Part shown: positions 16,628-24,878 of the stretch, piece after piece | How positions within the stretch are numbered: the first letter of the stretch is position 1 | How the letters are laid out: every line of letters begins with the position of its first letter | Source of the DNA: a virus | DNA: 34,302 bases | Virus record (IMG/VR): IMGVR_UViG_3300026521_000082 | Coordinates: 1 to 34,302 of that record | Direction: 5' to 3' (one strand) | The notes under the pieces: model-generated | Told to the model about the DNA's origin: nothing | The model's input: only the letters and a program-made list of their open reading frames with translations | Databases searched by the model: none | Position numbers and translations under genes: made by a program

Positions 16628-17290
16628 CTAACCAAAATAAAAAGGTTTATTTATATTTTCAAATTCACCACAAGGGGTAATTTCTTTATAATCTATATCT
16701 AATAAATATAAAACACCACTTTCTATTTTTTCCATATCAGGCATCTTTGCTGATGAAATATCAGTCCCATTAACGAATAATGGTGAAGCAGAATTTCTAA
16801 ATATTTTTAAAAATACACCCTCGTATAATAATGCGCAGGCAAACGAACCATCGATATCCTTTAATGATTCTGATAAATCTAAATCAGAATTAGAATTAGA
16901 TGTTTCATTGTGTTTTATTTTATCAACCATTAATTTAGTATCAAATCCATTATTATTTGGTTGTTTTTCCATCCATTTTGTTTTGATGACACCATTATGC
17001 CATAAATAAAAATCTTCATTTTTTGCTGGGTGAATTCTATCCACATCATTAACTTGACCACCAGTTGGTGATTGAACATGACACAACCAATATAAATCAT
17101 AATCGGCATATTCATTAGATAATTCTAAAAATAAATCTTTAGGAAATTCACCAAAACCTTTATTAGTAACATCTATATAATTATTTTTATCAATTCCGGT
17201 TATAGACCAACTAAAATTCCCTCTATATGAATTTGCATCAACTAATTTTAAAATGGTTTTAGGGTCAAATGAACCTATAATAGCACACAT
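16628..17290 (-). CDS. Stand-alone class II glutamine amidotransferase (Gat-like)
   Basis: N-terminal-nucleophile glutaminase domain. The protein begins MCAIIG, so cysteine 2 would be the catalytic nucleophile after removal of Met1. Further class II features: SYRGNFSW (about residue 21), CHVQSPTGGQV (about 70), HNGVIK (about 93), DGSFACAL (about 147). There is no synthetase domain: 220 residues is the glutaminase domain alone. In some archaea and phages a Gat domain is fused to QueC to make archaeosine from preQ0-type bases; Campylobacter phage CP220 DNA carries 7-amido-7-deazaguanine. Here Gat and QueC are separate genes with a homing endonuclease gene between them. A role in amidating the base is inferred from context. 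Confidence 0.8.
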   Translation of the reverse strand: MCAIIGSFDPKTILKLVDANSYRGNFSWSITGIDKNNYIDVTNKGFGEFPKDLFLELSNEYADYDLYWLCHVQSPTGGQVNDVDRIHPAKNEDFYLWHNGVIKTKWMEKQPNNNGFDTKLMVDKIKHNETSNSNSDLDLSESLKDIDGSFACALLYEGVFLKIFRNSASPLFVNGTDISSAKMPDMEKIESGVLYLLDIDYKEITPCGEFENINKPFYFG

Positions 17291-17311
17291 ATATTCTCCT
17301 TTTATTTATAT

Positions 17312-17341
17312 ATTATATAGTAATTATACTTACATATGTAT
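17312..17341 (-). promoter_or_regulatory. Promoter-like element before the amidotransferase gene
   Basis: Minus strand CATATGTAAGTATAATTAC is followed by TATAAT (17317..17312). It has the same ATGTAA-n12-TATAAT arrangement as the element at 6714. A T4-type late sequence TATAAATA overlaps the region just downstream of it. Confidence 0.5.
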
Positions 17342-17382
17342 TAAAATTTGATTATTTAACCAAATATTTAACCAAATAAAAA

Positions 17383-18864
17383 TTATGTATTTAAACCAAA
17401 TACATAATTGCCACAATCATATATTTTTCTATAACCTTCATCATATGGTTCAAATTGAATTTTATGTTTTTGAAAATTCATTCTAGATATTAATTTTTGC
17501 TCATCTAATTTAAAAAAGTAAAAATTTGGTTGGGTTGTATTAATTAATTCAAAACCTAATTTTTTATAAAGATTGCCATCAGACCATCTTCTATTAGCAT
17601 AACTAATAATGCTACCTTTATAATTTCTAGTAAAATATTTCAATAATTTACTAGCACCACCCTGAACTGTAATATTTTTGATGGTACAAAATCTTATTAA
17701 TTCATAATTATAATTTTTGTTGAATCTTGGTTTGCTAAACCCCATAACACTAATTAATTCATTATTATAGAATAAACCAATACGAATGGAACTATGTATT
17801 CCGCCTTGCAAATGATTATCTTGACAAAAATTATAATATTCTTTGGATGTAATCTCACTAATTTGGCATTTTCTTGCAGCAATTTTAGTAGTTTTGTGTA
17901 ATTTAGATAATAGAACAGATTTCCATATATCTTTAGTATGTTCATTTAACCATTCATTTTCAAATATTTGAAAAATTAGACCACACCGATTTGTTTTTTC
18001 CAATAAATGGTATTTTCTTCTGCTCTCATCAGATGTGTTATCAAACACATCTTTTCCAAAACTGTGCCACAATAATCCATTATACTCTATCTGAATATTT
18101 TCTGAATATATGTCTATTTCATAACCATCTTTTATAAAATTTTCTTGCACAGTATTGTCATATTGTTTTATAAAATTGAATATTTCGTGTTGAGTTTTTC
18201 CAAACCTTCTTTTAAGTGGAGCATCGATGTTGTATTCTTTTCTGATATATTGTGATGTTGTTTCACCTATATTAAAATATATCATAAATGAATAATTATC
18301 GAATAAACCATCATTTATAAAATTTTCAATTATATATTCTTTATTAAGATTATTTTTATTTTTTATGTGTTGGTTTGTATTATTGGTGCTACCATACTTT
18401 TTTTCATTAGTTTGTTTTCTTTTATTATAAATAGCATCTTTTTCATCTTTCGATTTATTTTTAAGAACATTCGAAATATTTTCTTTAGATGAATCTAATT
18501 TGTTAAAATTAGTAACACCATATTTATCCAATGATGTTTTTTCCCTTTTTTGCTGAGCTTCTTTTAATGTTGAATAATTAGTAACACCATATTTATCCAA
18601 TGATGTTTTTTCCCTTTTTTGTTGTGCTTCTTTTAATTCTTGTTCAGTGAGTTTTCTGTTTTTCTTATATTTGTTAGCACATGATGCACTACACCATTTA
18701 TTATATCCAGAACCAAAACTTATAAAGTTTAATGATTTTCCACACAAACAATTAGGTTTAATTATATCATAATAAAGGAGATAAAATTCTTCTGATGTTA
18801 TATTATTTTTTTTTAAATATGATGGTTTTATTCTTCCATTTTTATCAAAAGCTTTTGTATACAT
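17383..18864 (-). CDS. Homing endonuclease, Vsr/PD-(D/E)xK-like, with DNA-binding repeats
   Basis: Free-standing homing endonuclease of the large phage family found in T4-like phages (Hef-like). Visible in 493 residues: an N-terminal zinc finger (CLCGKS then WCSASCANK, about 39-64); three basic repeats with KYGVTN or KYGSTN cores (about 91-160), two of them near-identical; a nuclease core EIDIYSENIQIEYNGLLWHS (about 247-266) followed by GLIFQIFENEW, the pattern of Vsr-type nucleases; and a C-terminal domain starting ARKCQISEITSKEYY, with GASKLLKYF and ending in KIYDCGNYVF. It is inserted between the amidotransferase and queC genes without damaging either. ATG at 18864 follows AAAGGAGAT. The target site is unknown. 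Confidence 0.85.
   Translation of the reverse strand: MYTKAFDKNGRIKPSYLKKNNITSEEFYLLYYDIIKPNCLCGKSLNFISFGSGYNKWCSASCANKYKKNRKLTEQELKEAQQKREKTSLDKYGVTNYSTLKEAQQKREKTSLDKYGVTNFNKLDSSKENISNVLKNKSKDEKDAIYNKRKQTNEKKYGSTNNTNQHIKNKNNLNKEYIIENFINDGLFDNYSFMIYFNIGETTSQYIRKEYNIDAPLKRRFGKTQHEIFNFIKQYDNTVQENFIKDGYEIDIYSENIQIEYNGLLWHSFGKDVFDNTSDESRRKYHLLEKTNRCGLIFQIFENEWLNEHTKDIWKSVLLSKLHKTTKIAARKCQISEITSKEYYNFCQDNHLQGGIHSSIRIGLFYNNELISVMGFSKPRFNKNYNYELIRFCTIKNITVQGGASKLLKYFTRNYKGSIISYANRRWSDGNLYKKLGFELINTTQPNFYFFKLDEQKLISRMNFQKHKIQFEPYDEGYRKIYDCGNYVFGLNT
18508..18636. repeat. 69-nt direct repeat inside the homing endonuclease gene
   Basis: Two near-identical copies offset by 69 nt encode the segment around REKTSLDKYGVTN. 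The duplication is in frame and adds a DNA-contacting module. Only a few bases differ, so it is recent or under conversion. Confidence 0.85.
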
Positions 18865-18882
18865 ATTATCTCCTTTATTGTT

Positions 18883-19647
18883 TTATTGGAATTGTTTAAA
18901 ACCCGCTTCCCAATCTATTTTATTTTTATATTCAATACCATCTTTAATTCCTGCTTTCATAAAATGCTGAATTCTATCGCTACAACCTGGGCATGTCCCA
19001 CAAGCTTTACCATCTTTATCTGGTCCATTATAACAAGTCCATGTATCAGCATAATCAATACCAATTTCTGTTCCCCAAATAACTTCTTCCTCTTTTGAAA
19101 AAGGAATAAATGGTGCTTTAATTTCAATTTTATGTTTTCTATTTAAATCAGCAACAGCATTCAATCTTTCCACAAATTCTGGAGTAGTATCCCAATACTG
19201 GTAGACATCTTGTCCCTGTGCTCCATAAAAAATATACTCGGCGTTATTTGCTTCAGCAAATGTAAATCCTAAGCTTAATAATAATTGATTCCTAAAAGGA
19301 ACATATGTTGGACATTGTGGATCTCCCAATGTATCTTCAATATGTGGAACATCTAAACCATCATGTGCTAATGAACAAACATCCTTAACTATTTCTCCAA
19401 AAAATGAAATATCTATAATTCTATGTTTTACATTAAATTTTTCACAAATCTTTTGTGCACATTGAATTTCATAATCCAATCTTTGACCATAATTATATGT
19501 TAAAGCAAATACATTATCCGCGCCATATTTTTTTACTAAAAGTCCTGTTAGTGTAGAACTGTCGAGCCCACCACTTAAAATAGAAACTACTTTTTTCCCA
19601 TCACCTAATTCTGGTAATGTTTCTAAAAATTCATTGGTTGTTAACAT
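18883..19647 (-). CDS. queC: QueC, 7-cyano-7-deazaguanine (preQ0) synthase
   Basis: ATP-dependent amidation of CDG and dehydration to preQ0. It has the PP-loop SGGLDSS (about residues 25-31), then ALTYNYGQR (about 47), a conserved central YVPFRNQLLLSLG, and the C-terminal zinc site CYNGP...CGTCPGCSDR (about 206-226). Length 254 is slightly above bacterial QueC (about 230). ATG at 19647 follows AAAAGGATT. It lies downstream of dpdA across an 11-nt repeat tract and is followed 18 bases later by the homing endonuclease gene. ADG is the known intermediate of this enzyme, relevant to which base ends up in the DNA. Confidence 0.95.
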   Translation of the reverse strand: MLTTNEFLETLPELGDGKKVVSILSGGLDSSTLTGLLVKKYGADNVFALTYNYGQRLDYEIQCAQKICEKFNVKHRIIDISFFGEIVKDVCSLAHDGLDVPHIEDTLGDPQCPTYVPFRNQLLLSLGFTFAEANNAEYIFYGAQGQDVYQYWDTTPEFVERLNAVADLNRKHKIEIKAPFIPFSKEEEVIWGTEIGIDYADTWTCYNGPDKDGKACGTCPGCSDRIQHFMKAGIKDGIEYKNKIDWEAGFKQFQ

Positions 19648-19690
19648 TGTAATCCTTTTGTTTTGTTATTTTGATTTATTATAAGATAAG

Positions 19691-19743
19691 ATATCTGAAA
19701 TATTACTGAAATATTACTGAAATATTACTGAAATATTACTGAA
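19691..19743. repeat. 11-nt tandem repeat between queC and dpdA
   Basis: Four or more copies of TGAAATATTAC lie in the spacer immediately after the dpdA stop codon. Confidence 0.85.
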
Positions 19744-19748
19744 TGGCT

Positions 19749-21086
19749 TTAGAGCCATTCATCAATTCCAGGCATTTTTAGTGCTTTAGCATCAGCTTCT
19801 GTTTCAACCACTGGTTTATTATCCAATCCAGATGATTGTATTTGTTCAATCCATGCATCTAACTGCTCATGTGTTTTACACTTTTCTAAATGTTTCATAT
19901 ATCTAGTATCTGATGGTCCGAGATTAATTACTTGATCAAATGGAACCTTATCATATACAACAGTGTTAATTACTTTAACAATATTTCTTAAATCAAATAA
20001 AGCATATGCAATAATATGTGTGTACCACATACATTTTTCAAATTCGGTTCTTTCTTTATTTGTTTTTGACATAAAATCTTTATCATATATTCCATTTTTC
20101 ATATAATCTTCATAAGTTGGAAATATATCTTTTAAATCATCTTTAAAATATGAATAAATCGATCTATAAATTTTATCAACATCTTTTGAAAATGCCTTTC
20201 CGGTCTTATATGTTTTCATTCTTCCATTTGGTTCTATCATTCTAATAGATCCATAATGATATGATTTAGAAATAGATGCAGAATCTATTGTTAAAACATC
20301 AATATCTAATAAATTATTTTCAGCCATTAAAAGGATTCCAAGAATTTTACTTAATGAACCAACTCCAAGAAGGTGAATACCTTGTTTGAAAAGCTTTTGT
20401 AAATTTTTATTTTTTACTTTCATCGTTGAGTGCATTAATATTGCAGGAGCAAAAATATTTGAAGTATTAATACCTCCAAGAGCTACACCACGCATAGATT
20501 TTTCAAACCCTTCAGGTAAACCAGAAAATAAACCTTGACAATATAAATCTGTAGTTTCTGTATCAGCACCTTGAATAATAGGAATTGCTTTACATTTGGT
20601 TCCAGTTTCTTTATAAATTTCGTATTGCTCCAGGAGGTTTTTTCCAGCAAGTCTTCCATAAGGTTCACACAAATCTTTTACTATTACAGAACCACCAATA
20701 CCAAATGCACCTTCATTAATTTTAACTGCAGGAATTTCATCAAACGAAAATCCATAATCAGCATATTTAGCCTGATTATAAAACACCTTTGTTTTTTCTT
20801 CATCCATTCTATCTTTTGCTGCAAATCCAGCCTTGGTTGTTACCATCTGTAACCCACCAGAATCAGCATATGTTGTTTTACCTAAATCTCTGGTATGTGG
20901 TCCAATATCTGCCTCTGTAAATGAATTATACAAAAATGATACACCTATATTAGGTTTAAATTCATCCTCGACACGCTGAATCATATTTTGAATCACCGGC
21001 CAAAATGTATCGTGGTGCTCTTTTTGATATATTGTCTTCATGCGCAAATAATTTATAAACGCAGATGCTACATATTCTATTCTCAT
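19749..21086 (-). CDS. dpdA: DpdA, DNA deazaguanine transglycosylase (TGT-like)
   Basis: Exchanges guanine in DNA for a 7-deazaguanine base, related to tRNA-guanine transglycosylases. In 445 residues the TGT-type active-site motif appears as YADSGGLQM (about residues 73-81), with SFDEIPA (about 114), a substrate loop GVALGGIN (about 200) and a second conserved aspartate in LTIDSASISK (about 266). The CxCxxC zinc site of tRNA TGTs is not visible, as expected for the DNA-acting branch. ATG at 21086 follows TAGGATTA. Together with FolE, QueD, QueE and QueC it gives a complete path to modified DNA, which in other phages blocks many host restriction enzymes. Confidence 0.92.
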   Translation of the reverse strand: MRIEYVASAFINYLRMKTIYQKEHHDTFWPVIQNMIQRVEDEFKPNIGVSFLYNSFTEADIGPHTRDLGKTTYADSGGLQMVTTKAGFAAKDRMDEEKTKVFYNQAKYADYGFSFDEIPAVKINEGAFGIGGSVIVKDLCEPYGRLAGKNLLEQYEIYKETGTKCKAIPIIQGADTETTDLYCQGLFSGLPEGFEKSMRGVALGGINTSNIFAPAILMHSTMKVKNKNLQKLFKQGIHLLGVGSLSKILGILLMAENNLLDIDVLTIDSASISKSYHYGSIRMIEPNGRMKTYKTGKAFSKDVDKIYRSIYSYFKDDLKDIFPTYEDYMKNGIYDKDFMSKTNKERTEFEKCMWYTHIIAYALFDLRNIVKVINTVVYDKVPFDQVINLGPSDTRYMKHLEKCKTHEQLDAWIEQIQSSGLDNKPVVETEADAKALKMPGIDEWL

Positions 21087-21117
21087 TAAATAATCCTATA
21101 AGAATTATACACACTTT

Positions 21118-21149
21118 AACTAAGTATAAGTATAAGTATAAGTATAATA
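21118..21149. repeat. 6-nt tandem repeat with a plus-strand -10 box
   Basis: Five copies of TAAGTA run into TATAAT at 21143..21148 on the plus strand, which could serve the rightward homing endonuclease gene. Confidence 0.5.
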
Positions 21150-21166
21150 ATTTATTTTAAAAGATA

Positions 21167-21197
21167 ATTATATGATAACACAACTTAAAAACAACTT
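21167..21197 (-). promoter_or_regulatory. Promoter-like element before dpdA
   Basis: Minus strand AAGTTGTGTTATCA precedes TATAAT (21172..21167). It faces left toward dpdA, so this spacer between divergent genes probably holds two promoters. Confidence 0.4.
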
Positions 21198-21212
21198 AAA
21201 AGGAATGAATCA

Positions 21213-22967
21213 ATGAATGAATCAATGAAATCTAATGCTAAAGTCATATTAAATTATATTCTGACTAAGAATGGTGCTATTTATGGGAGAAATTTTAAAA
21301 AATTAATGCCACAGCAAAAATTAGATTTATATAGATATTTGATAACTCCATCTTATAATAATTATAAGGCTGATATAGATAATAAAAATGATAATAAAAA
21401 TGATAATAAAAATGATAATAAAAATGATAATAAAAATGATAATGAAAATTATGATGAAAATTATGATGAAAATTATGATGAAAATTATGATATTAATATT
21501 TTATATTATTTCTATATTAATAAACATTCTAAAATTAATTTCAAATGCTCAAATGATAAATGTAATAAAACAACTAAATTTTTTGGGATCAAAAAAGGAT
21601 TCAATAAATACTGTAGCCTAAAATGCTCAAATTCCGATGAAAAGGTAAAACAACTTAAAGAAGAAGCATCCATTAAAAAGTTTGGAGTGTCTAACCCAAT
21701 GAAAGACACATCAATCAAATCTAAGGCTAGAAAAACATTAATATCTAAATATGATGGGGTTGATGAGTGGATTGATGATATGTCAGCAAAGGTTAAAACA
21801 ACCAAAAAATCAAAATCAAAAGATGAATACTCTGTAATAACTGATAAGGTTAAAGCAACCAAAAAAGAAAGATACAACGATGAAAATTATAATAATATAG
21901 AAAAAGCTAAAGAAACACAATTTAAAAAATATAATAAGTGGTTTTTACAAACCATTGAAACACCTAATAATAATAAACATATTAAAAATAAAAAAGATAT
22001 TAATAAGGAATTTATTTTAAAATTATATAATAAAACAAAATCTGTGTATGCTGTTGCTGAATATTTCGGGGTGGTACATTCTACTGCTTTAAAGTATTTA
22101 CATAATTTTGGAATTGAATTATTGTATAATCCATCCGAGCAAGAAAAGGTTATATCTGAATTATATCCAGAGTTTGAAACACACAATAGAAGTCTTATAC
22201 AACTAGAGCTAGATTTTGTAAACCACGAACATAAAGTAGCTATAGAATTTGATGGTTTGTACTGGCATAGTTCAAAATTCAAAGAGAAAAATTATCACCT
22301 TAATAAAACACAATTATGTGAAAGTAAAGGTTATAAATTATTTCATATATTCGAGAATGAATGGAAACATAAAAAACATATATGGCAAAGCATAATTAAT
22401 CACTCTATTAATAAAAGTAAAAGAATACCAGGAAGAAAGTGTCAAATAAGAGAAATAACATCTAATGAATCTAAATTATTTTTAGATTATAATCATCTTC
22501 AGGGAAATATTAATGCGAGTATTCGAATAGGTCTATTTTATAATGATGAATTAGTATTTGTATCCACTTTTGGGAAACCAAGATTTAAAGGAAATGTATC
22601 AGAAGATTATGAGTTATATAGAATGTGCAACAAGGTTAATTTAATAATTCAAGGTGGTGCACAAAAAACATTGAAATACTTTGAAAGAAAGTACAAACCT
22701 AAATCTTTAATTAGTTTTGCAAACAGAAGAATATCGTCTATCAATAATAACTATGAGGTTAATGGTTTTAAACTAGAAAAAATCACCCCTCCAAGCTATT
22801 GGGTAATTCAAGGAGAAAAATTATTACATAGGGTTTATACACAAAGACATAAACTAACGAACATTAATAAAGATGAAACAGCATTTGAATATATGGATAG
22901 AATGGGTATTTTGAGAATATATGATTGTGGGAATTTTAAATATAAGAAAGTATATAATTTAAAGTAA
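21213..22967 (+). CDS. Homing endonuclease, Vsr/PD-(D/E)xK-like (only rightward gene)
   Basis: Same family as the protein encoded at 17383..18864. In 584 residues: a low-complexity insert of DNKN and DENY repeats (about 52-94, encoded by 12-nt repeats), a zinc finger (CSNDKC then KYCSLKCSN, about 112-146), a basic KKFGVSNPMKD module, a helix-turn-helix-like segment KTKSVYAVAEYFGVVHST, the nuclease core AIEFDGLYWHS (about 344-354) followed by HIFENEW, and the C-terminal domain GRKCQIREITSNES to RIYDCGNFKY. AAAAGGAATG lies before the ATG. It is transcribed against all its neighbours and ends at a strong two-way hairpin, as expected of an independently inserted mobile gene. Confidence 0.87.
   Translation: MNESMKSNAKVILNYILTKNGAIYGRNFKKLMPQQKLDLYRYLITPSYNNYKADIDNKNDNKNDNKNDNKNDNKNDNENYDENYDENYDENYDINILYYFYINKHSKINFKCSNDKCNKTTKFFGIKKGFNKYCSLKCSNSDEKVKQLKEEASIKKFGVSNPMKDTSIKSKARKTLISKYDGVDEWIDDMSAKVKTTKKSKSKDEYSVITDKVKATKKERYNDENYNNIEKAKETQFKKYNKWFLQTIETPNNNKHIKNKKDINKEFILKLYNKTKSVYAVAEYFGVVHSTALKYLHNFGIELLYNPSEQEKVISELYPEFETHNRSLIQLELDFVNHEHKVAIEFDGLYWHSSKFKEKNYHLNKTQLCESKGYKLFHIFENEWKHKKHIWQSIINHSINKSKRIPGRKCQIREITSNESKLFLDYNHLQGNINASIRIGLFYNDELVFVSTFGKPRFKGNVSEDYELYRMCNKVNLIIQGGAQKTLKYFERKYKPKSLISFANRRISSINNNYEVNGFKLEKITPPSYWVIQGEKLLHRVYTQRHKLTNINKDETAFEYMDRMGILRIYDCGNFKYKKVYNLK
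21373..21495. repeat. 12-nt tandem repeats in the homing endonuclease gene
   Basis: Five copies of GATAATAAAAAT are followed by four copies of GAAAATTATGAT, all in frame. Confidence 0.9.
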
Positions 22968-22984
22968 TTTTAAACTATGTATTA

Positions 22985-23014
22985 ACCAAAGTAAAGGTTT
23001 GTCTTTACTTTGGT
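22985..23014. terminator. Strong two-way hairpin after the rightward gene
   Basis: Perfect 12-bp inverted repeat ACCAAAGTAAAG / CTTTACTTTGGT with a six-base loop, 18 bases past the stop codon of the rightward gene. It separates convergent transcription from the right-hand leftward genes. Confidence 0.7.
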
Positions 23015-23072
23015 ATTGATTACATTTTAAAAACTATATAACGAAGTTATGGTAAATAAATTTAATAATTTA

Positions 23073-23432
23073 TTAATTCAATATAACATTTTTTAATTTT
23101 CTGTTTTCCTCAGCATAATCAATTATGAAATCAGAAAAATAATTTTTATCAATTATTTTGTCAAATTTTTTGACTTCATTTAATACCAACATCACATCTA
23201 TATTATCTGGAGAGTTTTTCGATGAATTATAATTTTCGTAAAACTCTCCTTTTAATTGTTTATCAGAATTTAATTTTTCTATAATTTCATTAGTTTCTTG
23301 TCTAAAATGAATGAGCTCATTATCTAACTCACTTTTTATACTTTCTATATTTCTTTCCTTTCTTTGAAACATCTCAGTTAATGTTTCAAAGTGTTTAACT
23401 AAATTATCAATTATATTTTTATTCATTTGCAT
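23073..23432 (-). CDS. Hypothetical coiled-coil protein, 119 residues
   Basis: Not recognised. It is almost wholly helical and charged, with a heptad-like pattern through KHFETLTEMFQRKERNIES and FRQETNEIIEKLNSDKQ. ATG at 23432 follows AGGAG and overlaps the end of the gene upstream by 14 bases, so it is coupled to it. Confidence 0.65.
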   Translation of the reverse strand: MQMNKNIIDNLVKHFETLTEMFQRKERNIESIKSELDNELIHFRQETNEIIEKLNSDKQLKGEFYENYNSSKNSPDNIDVMLVLNEVKKFDKIIDKNYFSDFIIDYAEENRKLKNVILN

Positions 23433-23874
23433 TGATTACTCCTGTTTTTGAAACTCCATACGTATATAAATCTATTAAATTTTTATTATCTAATTTTTTA
23501 CATATATCTAAACTACTTTCAAATAATGCAAAAATAAAATTCATAAAAACATTCGTTTGATATTTTTTATCATATTCATTAGCAATATTATACATACGAT
23601 CTACCATTTCTTTATTAAGATCCGTTGTCATAAATTTTGTTAACATCATATTTTTTATTGCTTCAATTTTTTCATTAGTATCCAATTTTTCAATTTCTGG
23701 AGGAAATTCAATGCCTTCTGGAAAATTACCATCTAAGATTTTGAGTGTTGATTCACACTCATCATAAATTGCAGGAATTTCATCTTTCAATGATTTTTCT
23801 ATTTCCATAAAATCTCCACCTTCAGTTACATTTTTATCAATTTCTATAAAAGAATTAATTATTTGATCAAACAT
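23419..23874 (-). CDS. Hypothetical acidic protein, 151 residues
   Basis: Not recognised. It is acidic and helical (MFDQIINSFIEIDKNVTEGG at the start). The region ILDGNFPEGIEFPPEIEKL is Pro/Gly-containing and may be a linker between two helical parts. ATG at 23874 follows AAGGAGCAA. Confidence 0.65.
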   Translation of the reverse strand: MFDQIINSFIEIDKNVTEGGDFMEIEKSLKDEIPAIYDECESTLKILDGNFPEGIEFPPEIEKLDTNEKIEAIKNMMLTKFMTTDLNKEMVDRMYNIANEYDKKYQTNVFMNFIFALFESSLDICKKLDNKNLIDLYTYGVSKTGVINANE

Positions 23875-23905
23875 TGTTGCTCCTTGTTTATTAATTTATT
23901 TTTAA

Positions 23906-24403
23906 TTACCATTTTAATGATTTTCTCATCGTTCCAATATTCATCTTCAACCAGGCTAATATACCCATACACATACCTATAAAAACTAAAACCCCACCTA
24001 CAAAATTTCCACTCTGAAAAGCAATTACAACCCAAGCAATGTCAGCAACAAAATATATGAATACTGAATAAAATATTTGTCCAGTATATACAAAGAAACT
24101 TGCTATAATAAGAAGTATTCCACCAACAAATGCTATTTGACCATTATATATTAAAATTGCAGCAAATGGGCTTAAAAATAAAAGCCCATAAAATATATGC
24201 CGAAGTTGTAAATTTTCTAAAAAATATAATAAATATGAAAATTTAAAAATTTTATTTAATAATGATTTAGATGAATTTATATTTTTTTCAGATTCATTTA
24301 ATATGTCTTTAAATTCATCAATCGGAACATCAATCGGAACATCAATCGGAATACCAGAATTTATATCGGAAGTATTTATAGAAGTATTTATAAAATTATT
24401 CAT
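23906..24403 (-). CDS. Four-helix integral membrane protein, 165 residues
   Basis: Function not recognised. A hydrophilic N-terminal part of about 60 residues includes three copies of the tetrapeptide PIDV/PIDE (12-nt repeats). Four hydrophobic segments follow: GLLFLSPFAAILIYNG, FVGGILLIIASFFVYTG, YSVFIYFVADIAWVVIAF and GGVLVFIGMCMGILAWL. The end is basic (MNIGTMRKSLKW). This is a plausible inner-membrane protein; a transporter or superinfection-exclusion protein are both possible. It overlaps the gene upstream by eight bases. Confidence 0.7.
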   Translation of the reverse strand: MNNFINTSINTSDINSGIPIDVPIDVPIDEFKDILNESEKNINSSKSLLNKIFKFSYLLYFLENLQLRHIFYGLLFLSPFAAILIYNGQIAFVGGILLIIASFFVYTGQIFYSVFIYFVADIAWVVIAFQSGNFVGGVLVFIGMCMGILAWLKMNIGTMRKSLKW

Positions 24404-24878
24404 TGTAAGCCTTACAATTATTATTTTCTTTATCTTCGTATAAAGAATTTTTAATATTTATTAAAATTTGTATTTCTTTTAATAATTTTTTTATTTTATT
24501 TTCATATAAATCAACATCTTCTAAATAAGATAAACAATGATTAATATTAGCAGTTAATAAATAGGAAATTTTTTCATAATTTGATAAATCAATAACTTTA
24601 TATAATCCCCAAATATTACCCCACCACACAAACATCCCAGTATTTATATCCATAAATACTGGTCCGATTTCACTAAGTTCAAAATACATCATTTGATATG
24701 ATTTATCTATGTTAAATAATGAATCCTCTATATTATATAAATTAGGATTGTTCTCTATTTCAATTTGTGTCGTATTGAATTCATTTGCTATCATATCAAT
24801 TCCTGGAATTTTTATAACAGTCCCTATAGGGTAATCTACAATTTTTTCTATATTTATTAATTTTTGATTAAAGTTCAT
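24396..24878 (-). CDS. Hypothetical protein, 160 residues
   Basis: Not recognised. The first two thirds look beta-rich (YPIGTVIKIPGIDMI, then FELSEIGPVFMDINTGMFVW), the rest a coiled coil (YENKIKKLLKEIQILINIK). It overlaps its neighbours at both ends (ATGA-type junctions), so the three genes 25233 to 23906 form one coupled unit. Confidence 0.65.
   Translation of the reverse strand: MNFNQKLINIEKIVDYPIGTVIKIPGIDMIANEFNTTQIEIENNPNLYNIEDSLFNIDKSYQMMYFELSEIGPVFMDINTGMFVWWGNIWGLYKVIDLSNYEKISYLLTANINHCLSYLEDVDLYENKIKKLLKEIQILINIKNSLYEDKENNNCKAYNE

Noticed and set aside
17383-22967. Transposons or insertion sequences around the two mobile genes
   Set aside because: No terminal inverted repeats or target duplications seen and no transposase motifs; the proteins have endonuclease signatures.
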